Origin: Acidobacteriota bacterium
Lineage (GTDB): Bacteria; Acidobacteriota; Terriglobia; Bryobacterales; Bryobacteraceae
Length of the DNA: 64,000 nt
Direction of reading: 5' to 3'
NCBI GenBank assembly: GCA_029776225.1
Contig: JAKOTR010000029.1
Location: forward strand, 62,001-126,000
Part shown: positions 34,391 to 43,481 of the stretch, piece by piece
How the letters are laid out: each line of letters opens with the position of its first letter
How positions within the stretch are numbered: the first letter of the stretch is position 1
Notes under the pieces: generated by a model
Databases searched by the model: none
Seen by the model: only the letters and a program-made list of their open reading frames with translations
Told to the model about the DNA's origin: nothing
Program-made: the position numbers and the translations under genes

Positions 34391-36280
34391 TCAAGTCTCG
34401 CGGGCGGGCTCGACGGGTATGCGGATAATGAACGTGCTGCCCTGCCCGGGAGCGCTGAAAACGTCCGCCTTCCCGCCGTGCGCCCTGGCGATTTGCGCGA
34501 CGAGCGCCAGCCCCAGGCCGGCGCCCGGGATAGCCTGGTTCTCGCGCGTGGGAACTCGGTAGAACTTTTCGAAAATCCGCGCCTGATCTTCCGCAGCAAT
34601 GCCCACGCCGTGATCGGTGACGCGGATCGCGACGCTCGCGTTCTCCCGGCCCACCCGCAGCTCGATCACGCGGGAGTCGCCGGAGTACTTCATGGCGTTC
34701 GTCAGCAGGTTGAGCGTGGCCTGCACGAGGGCGTCGCGGTCGGCAGTGATCACCGGCAGGCCGTCGTCGATCTCCATCTGCAGCTCGAAGCCCTGCTGGG
34801 ACAACTGGTAGCGCAGCGCCCTCACCGCCTCCCGCACCGCCGCGGCCGGCTGCACTGGCCGGAAATGGTAAATCTTCTTGCCCTGCTCGGCCTTGGAGAA
34901 CAGCAGGACCCCGTCCACCAGCCGCGACAGCCGTTCGCACTCGTTGACGATGGTGTCCAGGTATTCCTCTTCCATTTCGGGGTCCTTGGCGCGCCTCAGT
35001 TGCAGGGTTTCGGCGAACATGCGGATGGCCGTCAGCGGAGTCTTGAGTTCATGAGAAATGCTGGCCACGAATTGCGCGCGCAATTCCGCGACGCGCATCT
35101 CCCGCTGCAAGTCGCGCCATAGCAGGTAGCCCGCGAAGGTGGTGACGGCCACGATGAGAAACAGCATCGTGTAATAGAGGCGGCGCTGCAATCCGTTCCC
35201 GTCCTCCGCGGGAGCGGCGGCCTGCGCCAGAACGGCCTTCAACCCCGGAAACGCCGCGCCCAGGGATTCGCCCTGCGGTTCCCGGTAATCCACCAGGCGC
35301 ACCGTCGGCTCCATGTTGAGCGATCGAAGAAGCTCCGGTCCGCGGACCACGATCACCGCGCCCTCGGCCGCACCCACCAGCCAGCCCTCGTCGCCGTACG
35401 GCGCCCAGACCGGCTCCGGGCGGCCGTCCTCTCCAAGTAAGCCGAGGCGCGCGAAGTCGTCTCTCAGCCGCTCGGCCTGCCCGAACATGCGCGCCTGGGA
35501 TTCGGCCTGCTTCCGCAGATCGTCTGCAAAAGCTTTCGCCGTGCGGTCGAGCGTCGCGGCCATCTCCGTGAGGGGAAGCCATGCGATCGGCGGCAGCCAC
35601 GGCCGCGACAGGCACACCGTCTTGGCGCGCTCTATCACGCGGGTCTGGTCGGCAGCCGAAGGCGCGAGCCGCCGGGCGGCATACAGCGCCAGCGGGACGC
35701 CGTCCTCGTCCGTGATCTCCGGCGGGGCGTCGAGCAGCGTGCGGAACAACTCCGCCGCGCGCTTGTTCTCCCCCGCCCTGTCCAACGCCTGCGCCCAAAG
35801 CCAGCGCGCGTAAGCCGCTTGCACCGGGTTGCGCGCTGCGCCAAGCGCACGCTCGTAACAGCGAGCGGCAACCGCGCCGCCCTCCGCGCCGAAATTCGAC
35901 TGCTCGCACTTCCTGATCCGCCCTTCGAAGTACGGCCGGGAAACCAACGCGCGGCAGCGGCGCGCGGCGCGGTCGGCTTCCCAGGGCAACACCATCACGC
36001 CATTCTGAACCCGCGCGACGAAAACGACCTCGGGATGGCGGTACCGTTCCGCGGGTTCCAGATCGCGCTGGATCTCGCTGCGCCGGATCGGCTCCAACCG
36101 TGCCAGCAGCGCGTCGTGCACCCGCAAAACTTCCCGCCGCCGTTCGTCCGCCCGCCGCTTTTCGGCCAGCTCGCGATCCTGGGCGACAATGCGGAGTCCC
36201 AGCGCGACGAGAGCAATGCAGGGCACGCAGACGGCCGCCAGAAAGACGCCGAGTTGCACGCGATGGCCGAGCCGGCGCAT
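34391..36280 (-). CDS. Sensor histidine kinase with large periplasmic domain
   Basis: 629 residues. Membrane helix near 10-32, a long periplasmic region (about 35-345) with Ala-rich, TPR-like helices (AYARWLWAQALDRAGENKRAAE), a second helix (YYTMLFLIVAVTTFAGYLLW, about 370). HisKA follows with SISHELKTPLTAIRM (phosphorylated His near 413), then HATPase_c with the N box and G motifs (DHGVGIAAEDQARIF and GAGLGLALV). It precedes its response regulator by 12 bases. The sensed signal is unknown. Confidence 0.92.
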   Translation of the reverse strand: MRRLGHRVQLGVFLAAVCVPCIALVALGLRIVAQDRELAEKRRADERRREVLRVHDALLARLEPIRRSEIQRDLEPAERYRHPEVVFVARVQNGVMVLPWEADRAARRCRALVSRPYFEGRIRKCEQSNFGAEGGAVAARCYERALGAARNPVQAAYARWLWAQALDRAGENKRAAELFRTLLDAPPEITDEDGVPLALYAARRLAPSAADQTRVIERAKTVCLSRPWLPPIAWLPLTEMAATLDRTAKAFADDLRKQAESQARMFGQAERLRDDFARLGLLGEDGRPEPVWAPYGDEGWLVGAAEGAVIVVRGPELLRSLNMEPTVRLVDYREPQGESLGAAFPGLKAVLAQAAAPAEDGNGLQRRLYYTMLFLIVAVTTFAGYLLWRDLQREMRVAELRAQFVASISHELKTPLTAIRMFAETLQLRRAKDPEMEEEYLDTIVNECERLSRLVDGVLLFSKAEQGKKIYHFRPVQPAAAVREAVRALRYQLSQQGFELQMEIDDGLPVITADRDALVQATLNLLTNAMKYSGDSRVIELRVGRENASVAIRVTDHGVGIAAEDQARIFEKFYRVPTRENQAIPGAGLGLALVAQIARAHGGKADVFSAPGQGSTFIIRIPVEPARET

Positions 36281-36362
36281 GGGTCTACCCTCTCGCGATC
36301 ACGATTGTAGCCCCGCCGCCGCGCAGGCTGTCATGAAAATGTCATGGAAGGGCAATACCTTT

Positions 36363-37154
36363 CTACCGCGCTTTCATAAGCCTGGCGCGCGTGGCGGTGA
36401 GCGTGTCGCCGAGGAACTCTTTCGGCAGGTTGCGGACCATGGGATCGAGCAGCCAGGCAAGGGCGGAGGGGATGCTGCGGCTGAGCGAAATCGCCTCGCA
36501 CTCGACGTAAACGCCGCCATCCCGCTCGTTGAAAGCCCAGTAGGAATTCAGCCGCCAAAGGAAACCGCGATCGCGGCCGGCGGGCATTTCTCGCTCCTGC
36601 GGCCCGCCGGGATCCCGTATCTCGACTATACGGGTGCTGCGGGAACGGCTGTGCCAGCACAGCGAATTGATGGGCTGGTATCGGACATCGTATTCGGAAT
36701 TGAGCACGACCGTGATCAGCTTGCGTTTAAACAGCCGCAGCCTGATTTTGAAATCGTTGCCTTTTCGCTCCAGTGTCTTCGAATCGACCACCACCGGCTG
36801 GTAGGTGTTCTTGTGATTGTCGTAGTCCTGAAGCAGCTCCAGCACCTCGCCCAGCGTCACCTTGGGGATGAAAACCGCGCCGATCCAGTCGTGAATCAAA
36901 CCCCCCGGCGCCCGGCGATCGCCCTTCTCACCCCTCGGCTCGCAAACCAGGCTCCCACGGCGGAGGAACTGGCGCCGCTCCGGCGTGTTCGCCCAAAGAA
37001 ACAAGTCCCCCGCTTGCAGGCGCGCATCGAGGCCCGATTCCGCCACCCGTACGTAATTGTTGAACGCCTGCACGGCCTCCCGGCTCGGTCCCGCAGTGGT
37101 GGGCGCCTCCGGCGTGAGCAGGAGCCCGCAAAGGACAAGTGCGGCGGGTACCAC
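36363..37154 (-). CDS. Exported START/SRPBCC-like protein, start uncertain
   Basis: About 263 residues if started at GTG 37154. A hydrophobic leader (VPAALVLCGLLLTPEA) is followed by a helical region and a domain with a helix-grip look (VFIPKVTLGEVLELLQDY, YDVRYQPINSLCWHSRS) that resembles START/polyketide-cyclase folds. The frame is open further upstream, but that part overlaps the small barrel gene on the same strand and does not look coding. Ligand unknown. Confidence 0.6.
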   Translation of the reverse strand: MVPAALVLCGLLLTPEAPTTAGPSREAVQAFNNYVRVAESGLDARLQAGDLFLWANTPERRQFLRRGSLVCEPRGEKGDRRAPGGLIHDWIGAVFIPKVTLGEVLELLQDYDNHKNTYQPVVVDSKTLERKGNDFKIRLRLFKRKLITVVLNSEYDVRYQPINSLCWHSRSRSTRIVEIRDPGGPQEREMPAGRDRGFLWRLNSYWAFNERDGGVYVECEAISLSRSIPSALAWLLDPMVRNLPKEFLGDTLTATRARLMKAR

Positions 37155-37212
37155 AGCACATTCAATATGTGTGATCCGCCGCTTGATGTCAAAGGCAAAA
37201 ACGCTTCGCCAC

Positions 37213-37692
37213 TTAGCGAAATGCCAGCCCGAACCGGACGCCCAGGTAATGGAACCAGGAACCGTTGTAAACGTGCACGTGGTTCCGGAGTTCCACTCGA
37301 AACCCGACACGCCGTGCAACCCAGTAGTTCATTCCGCCTCCGAAGTTGAACATGTTGGCGTGTCCATGGCGGAACATCAGCGTGTATCCCGCCGTAACGA
37401 AGGGATCGGCCCGGCGCTCGTTCCCCCTCAGGAAGTGGTAATTGATATTGGGCGAAAACACGCCCACAACACATTCGGGAAAGCAACGCGTCCCGCTCAT
37501 AGCGCCGAGTTCCAGGCCGGCGCCAATGCCTTTGCCGATAGCTCCTTCCACCCCGGCTCCAATGTGTATGTTTCCCACGGCCTGCGACCCAGCCGTGACG
37601 ATGCCGGGCGCGGAGAAAACGTATCCATTCATGCCCTGGCCCAGTGCCGCGGCCGAGAGCGTTGCCAACAGCAATGCGATTTTGGTTTTCAT
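37213..37692 (-). CDS. Small outer-membrane beta-barrel protein
   Basis: 159 residues. Signal peptide MKTKIALLLATLSAAALGQ, then eight or so short amphipathic strands separated by Gly-rich turns (GIGAGLELGAM, NMFNFGGGMNYW, VGFRVELRNHVHVY) and a terminal Phe-ended strand (VRFGLAFR), all like OmpW/OmpA-type small barrels. GGGAGG lies just before the ATG at 37692. Function in the envelope unknown. Confidence 0.75.
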   Translation of the reverse strand: MKTKIALLLATLSAAALGQGMNGYVFSAPGIVTAGSQAVGNIHIGAGVEGAIGKGIGAGLELGAMSGTRCFPECVVGVFSPNINYHFLRGNERRADPFVTAGYTLMFRHGHANMFNFGGGMNYWVARRVGFRVELRNHVHVYNGSWFHYLGVRFGLAFR

Positions 37693-37807
37693 ATCCCCTC
37701 CCGGACAGCCCGAGAATATCCGGCGGGGCGCTTTCGATTGCCATCGGAGTGGCGGGGCGGCGCACTGTTCTTGCAATCTGTTTGTCAGGAAATGGCACAA
37801 TCACAGC

Positions 37808-38968
37808 ATGCGGTTTCAAAGCAGAAGAACGGCCGGCTTTACCGAATCGGTAATTCGCGAAATGACCCGGCTGGCCGTGCGGCACAACGCTGTAAACCTG
37901 GCCCAGGGATTTCCGGATTTCGATCCTCCCGAGGAGATCAAGGAGGCGGCGCGCGAGGCCATCCGTGCAGGGTTCAACCAGTACGCCATCACCTGGGGCG
38001 CGAAGCCCCTGCGCGACGCCATCGCCGCCAAGTACCAGCGCTGGTACGGCATCGAGATCGATCCGGAGCGCGAGGTCACCGTCTGCTGTGGCGCCACGGA
38101 AGGCATGATCGCCTCGCTGCTCGCCGTGATCGACCCCGGCGACGAGGTGATCGTATTCGAGCCGTTTTACGAGAATTACGGGCCGGATGCCGAACTCTGC
38201 GGCGCCGTGCCGCGCTTCGTCCCTCTACGCCCGCCCGCCTGGACTTTCGATCCCGACGAGTTGCGCCGGGCGTTCAGCCCCCGGACCAAGGCCATCATCC
38301 TCAATACGCCCAACAACCCGACCGGCAAGGTGTTTTCGCGCGAGGAACTGGAAATCATCGCCGCCCTCTGCCAGGAGTTCGATACGCTCGCCATCACCGA
38401 CGAGATCTATGAGCACATCGTTTACGACGGCGCGGCGCATGTTCCGGTCATGTCGCTTCCGGGGATGCGCGAGCGGTCGGTGCTGGTCAACAGCATGAGC
38501 AAGACCTACTCGGTGACCGGCTGGCGGGTCGGCTGGGTGCTGGCGCCGCCGGATATCACCGCCTCCATCCGGAAAGTGCACGACTTCTTGACCGTGGGGG
38601 CGGCGGCGCCCCTCCAGCAGGCGGGGGCTCTCGCGCTGGCGTTTCCCCAGGAATATTACGACAAACTCGCGCGCGATTACGCCGAAAGGCGGGACCTTTT
38701 TCTGCCTCTTTTGGAGCGTGCCGGTTTCCGCTGCTTCTGGCCCCGCGGCGCTTATTACGTCATGACGGACATCTCAAACTTCGGTTTTCCGGACGACGTC
38801 TCCTTCGCCCGGCACCTTGTCGAACGGGTCGGCGTGGCCGCGGTGCCCGGTTCGAGCTTTTTCTCCAATCCCGTCAATGGGGCTTCCTATATCCGCTTTT
38901 GTTTCTGCAAAAAATATGAGACCCTAAAAGAAGCAGGGCGGCTTTTACAAGTGTTGACATGCGTTTGA
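37808..38968 (+). CDS. Class I/II PLP aminotransferase
   Basis: 386 residues. Fold-type I aminotransferase: NLAQGFPDFDPP near the N-terminus, NTPNNPTGKVFS (about 165), AITDEIYEHIVYDG, and the PLP lysine in NSMSKTYSVTGWRVGW (about 235). The sequence style is that of kynurenine/glutamine-phenylpyruvate or methionine aminotransferases. Weak AGGA upstream of the ATG. The amino donor cannot be settled from sequence alone. Confidence 0.88.
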   Translation: MRFQSRRTAGFTESVIREMTRLAVRHNAVNLAQGFPDFDPPEEIKEAAREAIRAGFNQYAITWGAKPLRDAIAAKYQRWYGIEIDPEREVTVCCGATEGMIASLLAVIDPGDEVIVFEPFYENYGPDAELCGAVPRFVPLRPPAWTFDPDELRRAFSPRTKAIILNTPNNPTGKVFSREELEIIAALCQEFDTLAITDEIYEHIVYDGAAHVPVMSLPGMRERSVLVNSMSKTYSVTGWRVGWVLAPPDITASIRKVHDFLTVGAAAPLQQAGALALAFPQEYYDKLARDYAERRDLFLPLLERAGFRCFWPRGAYYVMTDISNFGFPDDVSFARHLVERVGVAAVPGSSFFSNPVNGASYIRFCFCKKYETLKEAGRLLQVLTCV

Positions 38969-39004
38969 GCCTCCCGGACGGTCGGTCTTCCGGAGATAAC
39001 AGTA

Positions 39005-39388
39005 ATGTTGCCAAATTTCCTTTTACCCGAGGCGGTGATCCGAGAAGACGGGGAGGGCCCGGTGATCAGCGTCGCCTCCGCAAAAGGCAAAATGCTGTTG
39101 CTCACCCTTGGCATCACCCGTATCATCGAGCAGCAAAGCCTTGACGTTTCGATCTGGGGTTCGCCCGACGGCGCCGATTGGGGCACGGCGCCCCTGGTCA
39201 GGTTTCCCCAGAAGTTCTACTGTGGAACTTACCAGCTCGTGCTCGATCTCAGCGAGCAGCCCGACATCCAGTATCTGCGCGCGAAGTACAAAGTGAACCG
39301 CTGGGGCCACGGCGCCCAGAAGCCGCTGTTCGGCGTGTACCTGTTCGTCCAGGAGACCGAAGCGCGCGCCGCCGCCAAAACGGCCTGA
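39005..39388 (+). CDS. Conserved-looking hypothetical protein
   Basis: 127 residues, no signal peptide or membrane segment. Regular beta-rich composition (ISVASAKGKMLLLTLGITRI, SLDVSIWGSPDGADWG, YQLVLDLSEQPDIQYLRAKY) suggests a small beta sandwich. Lies 36 bp after the aminotransferase and 46 bp before kbl, all on one strand. I recognise no family. Confidence 0.65.
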   Translation: MLPNFLLPEAVIREDGEGPVISVASAKGKMLLLTLGITRIIEQQSLDVSIWGSPDGADWGTAPLVRFPQKFYCGTYQLVLDLSEQPDIQYLRAKYKVNRWGHGAQKPLFGVYLFVQETEARAAAKTA

Positions 39389-39434
39389 TCCGCTTTTACC
39401 CCATCCTGCTAGAATCGAAGTCGGCAGACCCCTT

Positions 39435-40628
39435 ATGGTCAGAACCGATCCGCTCTCGTTTTTGAGCGAGCAGATTGAAAGCTGGAAAAAAGCGGGAACC
39501 TACCAGACCCTGCGCCAGCTTCAGACTGCCTGCCAGCCGGTTTGCCGGGTCGACGGCAAGGAAGTCATCAATCTCGCCTCGAACAACTATCTCGGGCTCG
39601 CCGGACATCCCAAACTGATCGAGGCTGCCGTCGAAGCCGCGCGCAAGTACGGCGCCGGATCGGCAGCGGTGCGCACGATCGCCGGGACCATGAGCATCCA
39701 CCTGGAACTCGATCGCCGCATCGCAGCGTTCAAGCAAGTCGAAGCCTGCGTCGTGTTCCAGTCCGGCTTCGCGGCCAACGCGGGAACCGTCGCCGCCATC
39801 CTTACTCCAGAGGACCACATCGTTTCCGACGAACTGAACCACGCCAGCATCATCGACGGTTGCCGCCTTTCGAAGGCGAAGATCCACGTCTTCCCGCATA
39901 AGGACGTCGCCGCCGCCGACCGCATCCTCGGCGAACTCGACGGCAAATCGGGACGCAAGCTCCTTATCACGGACGGCGTTTTCTCGATGGACGGCGACAT
40001 CGCGCCGCTGCCCGCCCTTGTGGAAGTTGCCGAGCGCCACGGCGCGATCATGATGGTCGATGACGCGCACGCATCCGGCGTTCTGGGCCGCAACGGCCGC
40101 GGCACGGTGGATCACTTCGGGCTGCACGGGCGCGTCGACATTCAGGTGGGCACTCTGTCAAAGGCGATCGGAGTGCTCGGTGGATATGTCTGCGGCAGCC
40201 GCAGCCTGATTGATTTTCTCTACCACCGGGCCCGTCCCTTCCTGTTCTCCACTTCGCACCCGCCCGCCGTAGCGGCCTCGTGCCTGGCCGCCTTCGATAT
40301 TCTCGAAAGCGAGCCGGAGCGAATCGAGAATCTCTGGAATAACACGCGCTACTTCAAGAGCGCGCTCGCCGCCGCCGGATTCAGCACCGGCGAAAGCGAA
40401 ACCCCGATCACGCCCATTATGGTTGGAGAGGCCCGCACGGCCCACGCGTTCTCGAACGCGCTGTTCGAGCAAGGCGTTTTCGCCACCGGCATCGGCTACC
40501 CCACCGTGCCGCAAGGCAAAGCGCGCATTCGGACCATCGTGACCGCCGCCCACACCCGCGAGCAACTCGACCGCGCCGTGGAAATCCTGACCCGCGTCGC
40601 GCGCAAGATGAATATCCTGGCTTCGTAA
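39435..40628 (+). CDS. kbl: Glycine C-acetyltransferase (2-amino-3-ketobutyrate CoA ligase)
   Basis: 397 residues, alpha-oxoamine synthase family. SNNYLGLAGHPKL, GSAAVRTIAGT and the PLP lysine in VGTLSKAIGVLGGY (about 240) with DDAHASGVLG. Overall wording matches the Bacillus-type Kbl more than BioF. It joins glycine and acetyl-CoA, or runs threonine breakdown in reverse, with threonine dehydrogenase, which is not seen here. Threonine synthase lies 34 kb upstream. Confidence 0.85.
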   Translation: MVRTDPLSFLSEQIESWKKAGTYQTLRQLQTACQPVCRVDGKEVINLASNNYLGLAGHPKLIEAAVEAARKYGAGSAAVRTIAGTMSIHLELDRRIAAFKQVEACVVFQSGFAANAGTVAAILTPEDHIVSDELNHASIIDGCRLSKAKIHVFPHKDVAAADRILGELDGKSGRKLLITDGVFSMDGDIAPLPALVEVAERHGAIMMVDDAHASGVLGRNGRGTVDHFGLHGRVDIQVGTLSKAIGVLGGYVCGSRSLIDFLYHRARPFLFSTSHPPAVAASCLAAFDILESEPERIENLWNNTRYFKSALAAAGFSTGESETPITPIMVGEARTAHAFSNALFEQGVFATGIGYPTVPQGKARIRTIVTAAHTREQLDRAVEILTRVARKMNILAS

Positions 40629-41261
40629 CAACCGCACTTTGAGGACAAGTTGTGGCGTCGAGGATTGAGCGCTGGATACACGTGTGCGCCATCACCAAGA
40701 AGATTCTCGACCAACTTCGGCGATAACACAGGTGGATCCGAGGCTGGGATGATCGCCCGCGCACCATCGTCGGGCTGGCCATCCAGTTTCGGATGTTTCT
40801 GGCGTTTCTGACAGCAATTGAAAGCGCCACGCAGGTACTTGGACCGTGCAGAAACGGTTCTCGGATTACTCCTGCTTGCTCTGGCGGCCTCGATCCAGGC
40901 GATCACGAAGGTTCCGCTCACTGTCGGGACAGCGTTCTGTGCGGCTGCCGCCGTATTGGTGTTCGAAGTTCCCAATCTGATTCAGAAGTGCCGGTGATGT
41001 CTCTCGAACCTCGAGTTAGCGCTTCCCTAAGGCCGATTGCGCATGTCCGTCGAAGCAATGGAGGGTAAGGGGCCAGTTGCTATCTCAACAAACAGCCAAG
41101 CCTAAAGGTTATACCAGAAGGATCCCAATTATCTATCCATCCCCCCGTCGCATCAGAGGTCTTTTCTACCGCCCTTCTAAGCCGTTTCCCTGATTTCAAC
41201 CCGCCGCGTTCCCGGCTACTGTGAGAATTACCAAGCCACCGTGGGACCAGAAGGAGAAGGT
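40629..41261. other. 633-bp region with no supported gene
   Basis: Short frames only. A plus-strand stretch near 40819-40998 reads as a possible membrane helix (GLLLLALAASIQAIT, then a second hydrophobic run and IQKCR, stop at 40998), which might be a fragment of a lost gene. Another run near 40651-40725 is protein-like but too short. I see no promoter or repeat that stands out apart from the pilin leader at the end. Confidence 0.4.
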
Positions 41262-41456
41262 ATGAAGCGTTTCATGCAGAAAGTGTGGTCGTCCCCGTTC
41301 TGGAAAGACGAACAAGGCCAGGATCTGATCGAATATGCCCTCATGGCAGGCTTCGTTGCCGTTGCCGCCGGGGCCCTGATGCCCAACGTCTCCAGCAGCA
41401 TCAGCACGGTGTTCAGCAAGATCCAGTCGCTGCTGGCCAATGCTGCCGGATCGTAG
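41262..41456 (+). CDS. Flp-family type IVb pilin, orphan
   Basis: 64 residues. A short leader ends in DEQG and is followed by QDLIEYALMAGFVAVAAGAL, the Flp pilin pattern with Glu at +5 and the hydrophobic assembly helix. Prepilin peptidase would cut after the Gly at residue 19. AAGGAGAAGG sits before the ATG. None of the tad assembly genes is nearby, so it must be exported by machinery elsewhere. A terminator follows directly. Confidence 0.88.
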   Translation: MKRFMQKVWSSPFWKDEQGQDLIEYALMAGFVAVAAGALMPNVSSSISTVFSKIQSLLANAAGS

Positions 41457-41466
41457 TCTCCTCGCG

Positions 41467-41500
41467 AAGGGCGGCGGCAACTGATTTTTCGCCGCCCTTT
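41467..41500 (+). terminator. Rho-independent terminator of the pilin gene
   Basis: AAGGGCGGCG (41467-41476) pairs with CGCCGCCCTTT (41490-41500), a 10-bp GC-rich stem followed by a T-run. It separates the pilin from the converging DUF2088 gene, which stops at 41505. Confidence 0.8.
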
Positions 41501-41504
41501 TCCC

Positions 41505-42791
41505 CTACTGCGCCGCCATCTCTCTGGCGGCAGCCAGCAGGTTCACCAGGTTCCCTTCTTCATCAAACTCCAGCGGCCGGGGCGCCCCAATAATCTCCAG
41601 ATTGGGATTGCGCCGGATTTCCTCTTCCAGGTTTTCGCTCAACCCCAGCAGCGATAGCTCCATCGTGTTGCGGATCCATCCCAGCGTCACTTCCTTCGGG
41701 TTGAACTTGCCCACCGTCAGCGCCAGCCGTTCCAGACACTCCCGGTCGGTCCGGGAATGCAGCGGCGTCCGGACCCCTTCCGGCTTCCCCGAGGTCATGG
41801 CATTCACCAGCGTCGCTGTCCAGTCGATGCGGTCCACCAGCCGGTCCGTCGCCATGTCCGCCATGCCTATCCCGACAGCATTGCCGTACGTGAGGTCGCT
41901 CAGGTCGCGGACGAAAACCCGCGCGATCCGCGGCAGGTGCGGCCACACATTGTACTCGGCGTGAATCGAGCGGTTGATGACCTTGGTGTCCATGCCCGTG
42001 CCGCTGATATCCTTGCCCATCTCGTCGACGATCAGGATATCCAGGCTCTCCACCGGAATCCGGCCCGCCCACGACTTCGCCAGCTCCAGCAGCTCCTCCT
42101 CGCGGCTTTCCATGATTTCCGCTGGCAGCGCCTCCAGCTTCGCGGTGTTATGGTAGGCGTCTTCCACGATCGCCAGGCCCCCCAGTATCTTGCCCGACGT
42201 GAGCACCTGCTTGCCCACCGTTCGCACCACGTGCTCCATCCCGAGGCGGTAGCCGAAGGCGTGGTACCGCTGCGCGCCGGCAAACTTGCCCAGCCCGATC
42301 GCCATCATCTTGAACAGCCCGCTTTCGAGCTTCCCGGCGAAGTCAGTGTGCCACTTCACCCGGCTCACCAGCATCACGCCGTCGCTCTCGTAGGCGTGGC
42401 GGTCCATGAACACTTCGATTCCTTCCGCCGTGCTCCCGAGCGACACAACGTCCAGCGAGCTGACGATCGGGCAGCCCATCGTCTCTTCGGTGATGCCGTA
42501 GTTTGCCAGCACGCGCGCCTGGCCCTCCGCCGTCGCGGCGCCGTGGCTCCCCATGGCCGGAAAAATGGTCGGCCGCATCCCCTGTTCCTTCCAGAAATCC
42601 ACCACCGCCCGTACGATGGTCGCGATATTGGAAATGCCGCGGCTGCCCACCCCGATGGCGACTCGCGACTTCGGCTTCAGCCGGGCGGCAAAAGCGGCAG
42701 CGGAGAGCTGTCTATGCACCTCCCCGGGGATGTCCGCCACTCTCCGGTCGGGGAATCTCTGGCGGACGAGGAGCATTCGGCTAAATGGCAT
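41505..42791 (-). CDS. DUF2088/LarA-like protein
   Basis: 428 residues. The N-terminal region (RVAIGVGSRGISNIATIVRA, FPAMGSHGAATAEGQ) has the DUF2088 look shared with nickel-dependent lactate racemase LarA; the C-terminal half (ILIVDEMGKDISGTGMDT) is characteristic of a LarA-like subgroup seen with sugar-acid genes. ATG at 42791 preferred over a longer frame overlapping the upstream gene. Probably racemises or epimerises a hydroxy acid; whether it carries the LarA pincer cofactor cannot be read. Confidence 0.75.
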   Translation of the reverse strand: MPFSRMLLVRQRFPDRRVADIPGEVHRQLSAAAFAARLKPKSRVAIGVGSRGISNIATIVRAVVDFWKEQGMRPTIFPAMGSHGAATAEGQARVLANYGITEETMGCPIVSSLDVVSLGSTAEGIEVFMDRHAYESDGVMLVSRVKWHTDFAGKLESGLFKMMAIGLGKFAGAQRYHAFGYRLGMEHVVRTVGKQVLTSGKILGGLAIVEDAYHNTAKLEALPAEIMESREEELLELAKSWAGRIPVESLDILIVDEMGKDISGTGMDTKVINRSIHAEYNVWPHLPRIARVFVRDLSDLTYGNAVGIGMADMATDRLVDRIDWTATLVNAMTSGKPEGVRTPLHSRTDRECLERLALTVGKFNPKEVTLGWIRNTMELSLLGLSENLEEEIRRNPNLEIIGAPRPLEFDEEGNLVNLLAAAREMAAQ

Positions 42792-42826
42792 GATCACCGA
42801 TTCTACTCCAACGCCTCCGGGGCAGG

Positions 42827-43417
42827 CTACGCGCTTCCCCACTGGGTCTCGAGCATCCTGGAATACTCGCCCGAGGCGTAGAGCTCAAAGTGGAATTCTT
42901 CGGGACTCAGCCGCTCGAACGGGAACAATTCCTGGCGGCAGGCAAACATATAGTCGGCAAACCGGTGGTAATACCGCACAAAATCCGCCGTCAGGGATTC
43001 CCGCTCCGGCAGCGTTGCGAAAAGCGCGTGCAGGCCCAGCGCCCGGCTGAAGATGGCTTTGTGCTCGTGAACGCCCCAGGTCCGCAGTTTGTCGAGCACG
43101 TTCCCCGGCGGGTTCTCCACCAGCAGCGCCGCGAAGCTCTCGGCCATGATCCCCTCCGACGCTTCCCCGCTCCGCGCCAGCGAGTCCACGCACTGATGCG
43201 TCCAGCGCAAGAGGTCCTTTCCGAGATAGAACAGCATCGAGATCTCGCAGTAGCGCCCCTCGAGCAACCTGCGCTCCAGCTCCTCGGCGGGGTCGTCGGC
43301 CGGCAGCAAGCCTTGTAAGATCAGGCTCGCGCGCGACGCATCGGCCAGCTTGGAAGGGCCTCTTGAGCCCGTGAATGGGTGCAAGATCAACGGCGGGAGC
43401 TTATAGGGTTTGCGCAT
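42827..43417 (-). CDS. Hypothetical protein in the sugar-acid run
   Basis: 196 residues, no leader or membrane segment, mostly helical (LTADFVRYYHRFADYMFACRQ). Ends in QWGSA. It lies between the M28 peptidase and the LarA-like gene on one strand (gaps 64 and 35 bp). No family recognised. Confidence 0.65.
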   Translation of the reverse strand: MRKPYKLPPLILHPFTGSRGPSKLADASRASLILQGLLPADDPAEELERRLLEGRYCEISMLFYLGKDLLRWTHQCVDSLARSGEASEGIMAESFAALLVENPPGNVLDKLRTWGVHEHKAIFSRALGLHALFATLPERESLTADFVRYYHRFADYMFACRQELFPFERLSPEEFHFELYASGEYSRMLETQWGSA

Positions 43418-43481
43418 GAATTTTGTACAGGCGGACTACACCCGCCCCTACTGTTCCCCATCGGCAGAAGCGGCCCCGGCT

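Noticed and set aside
40496-40975. Minus-strand frame over the kbl 3' end and the following gap
   Set aside because: Low-quality composition, no ribosome site, mostly antisense to kbl.
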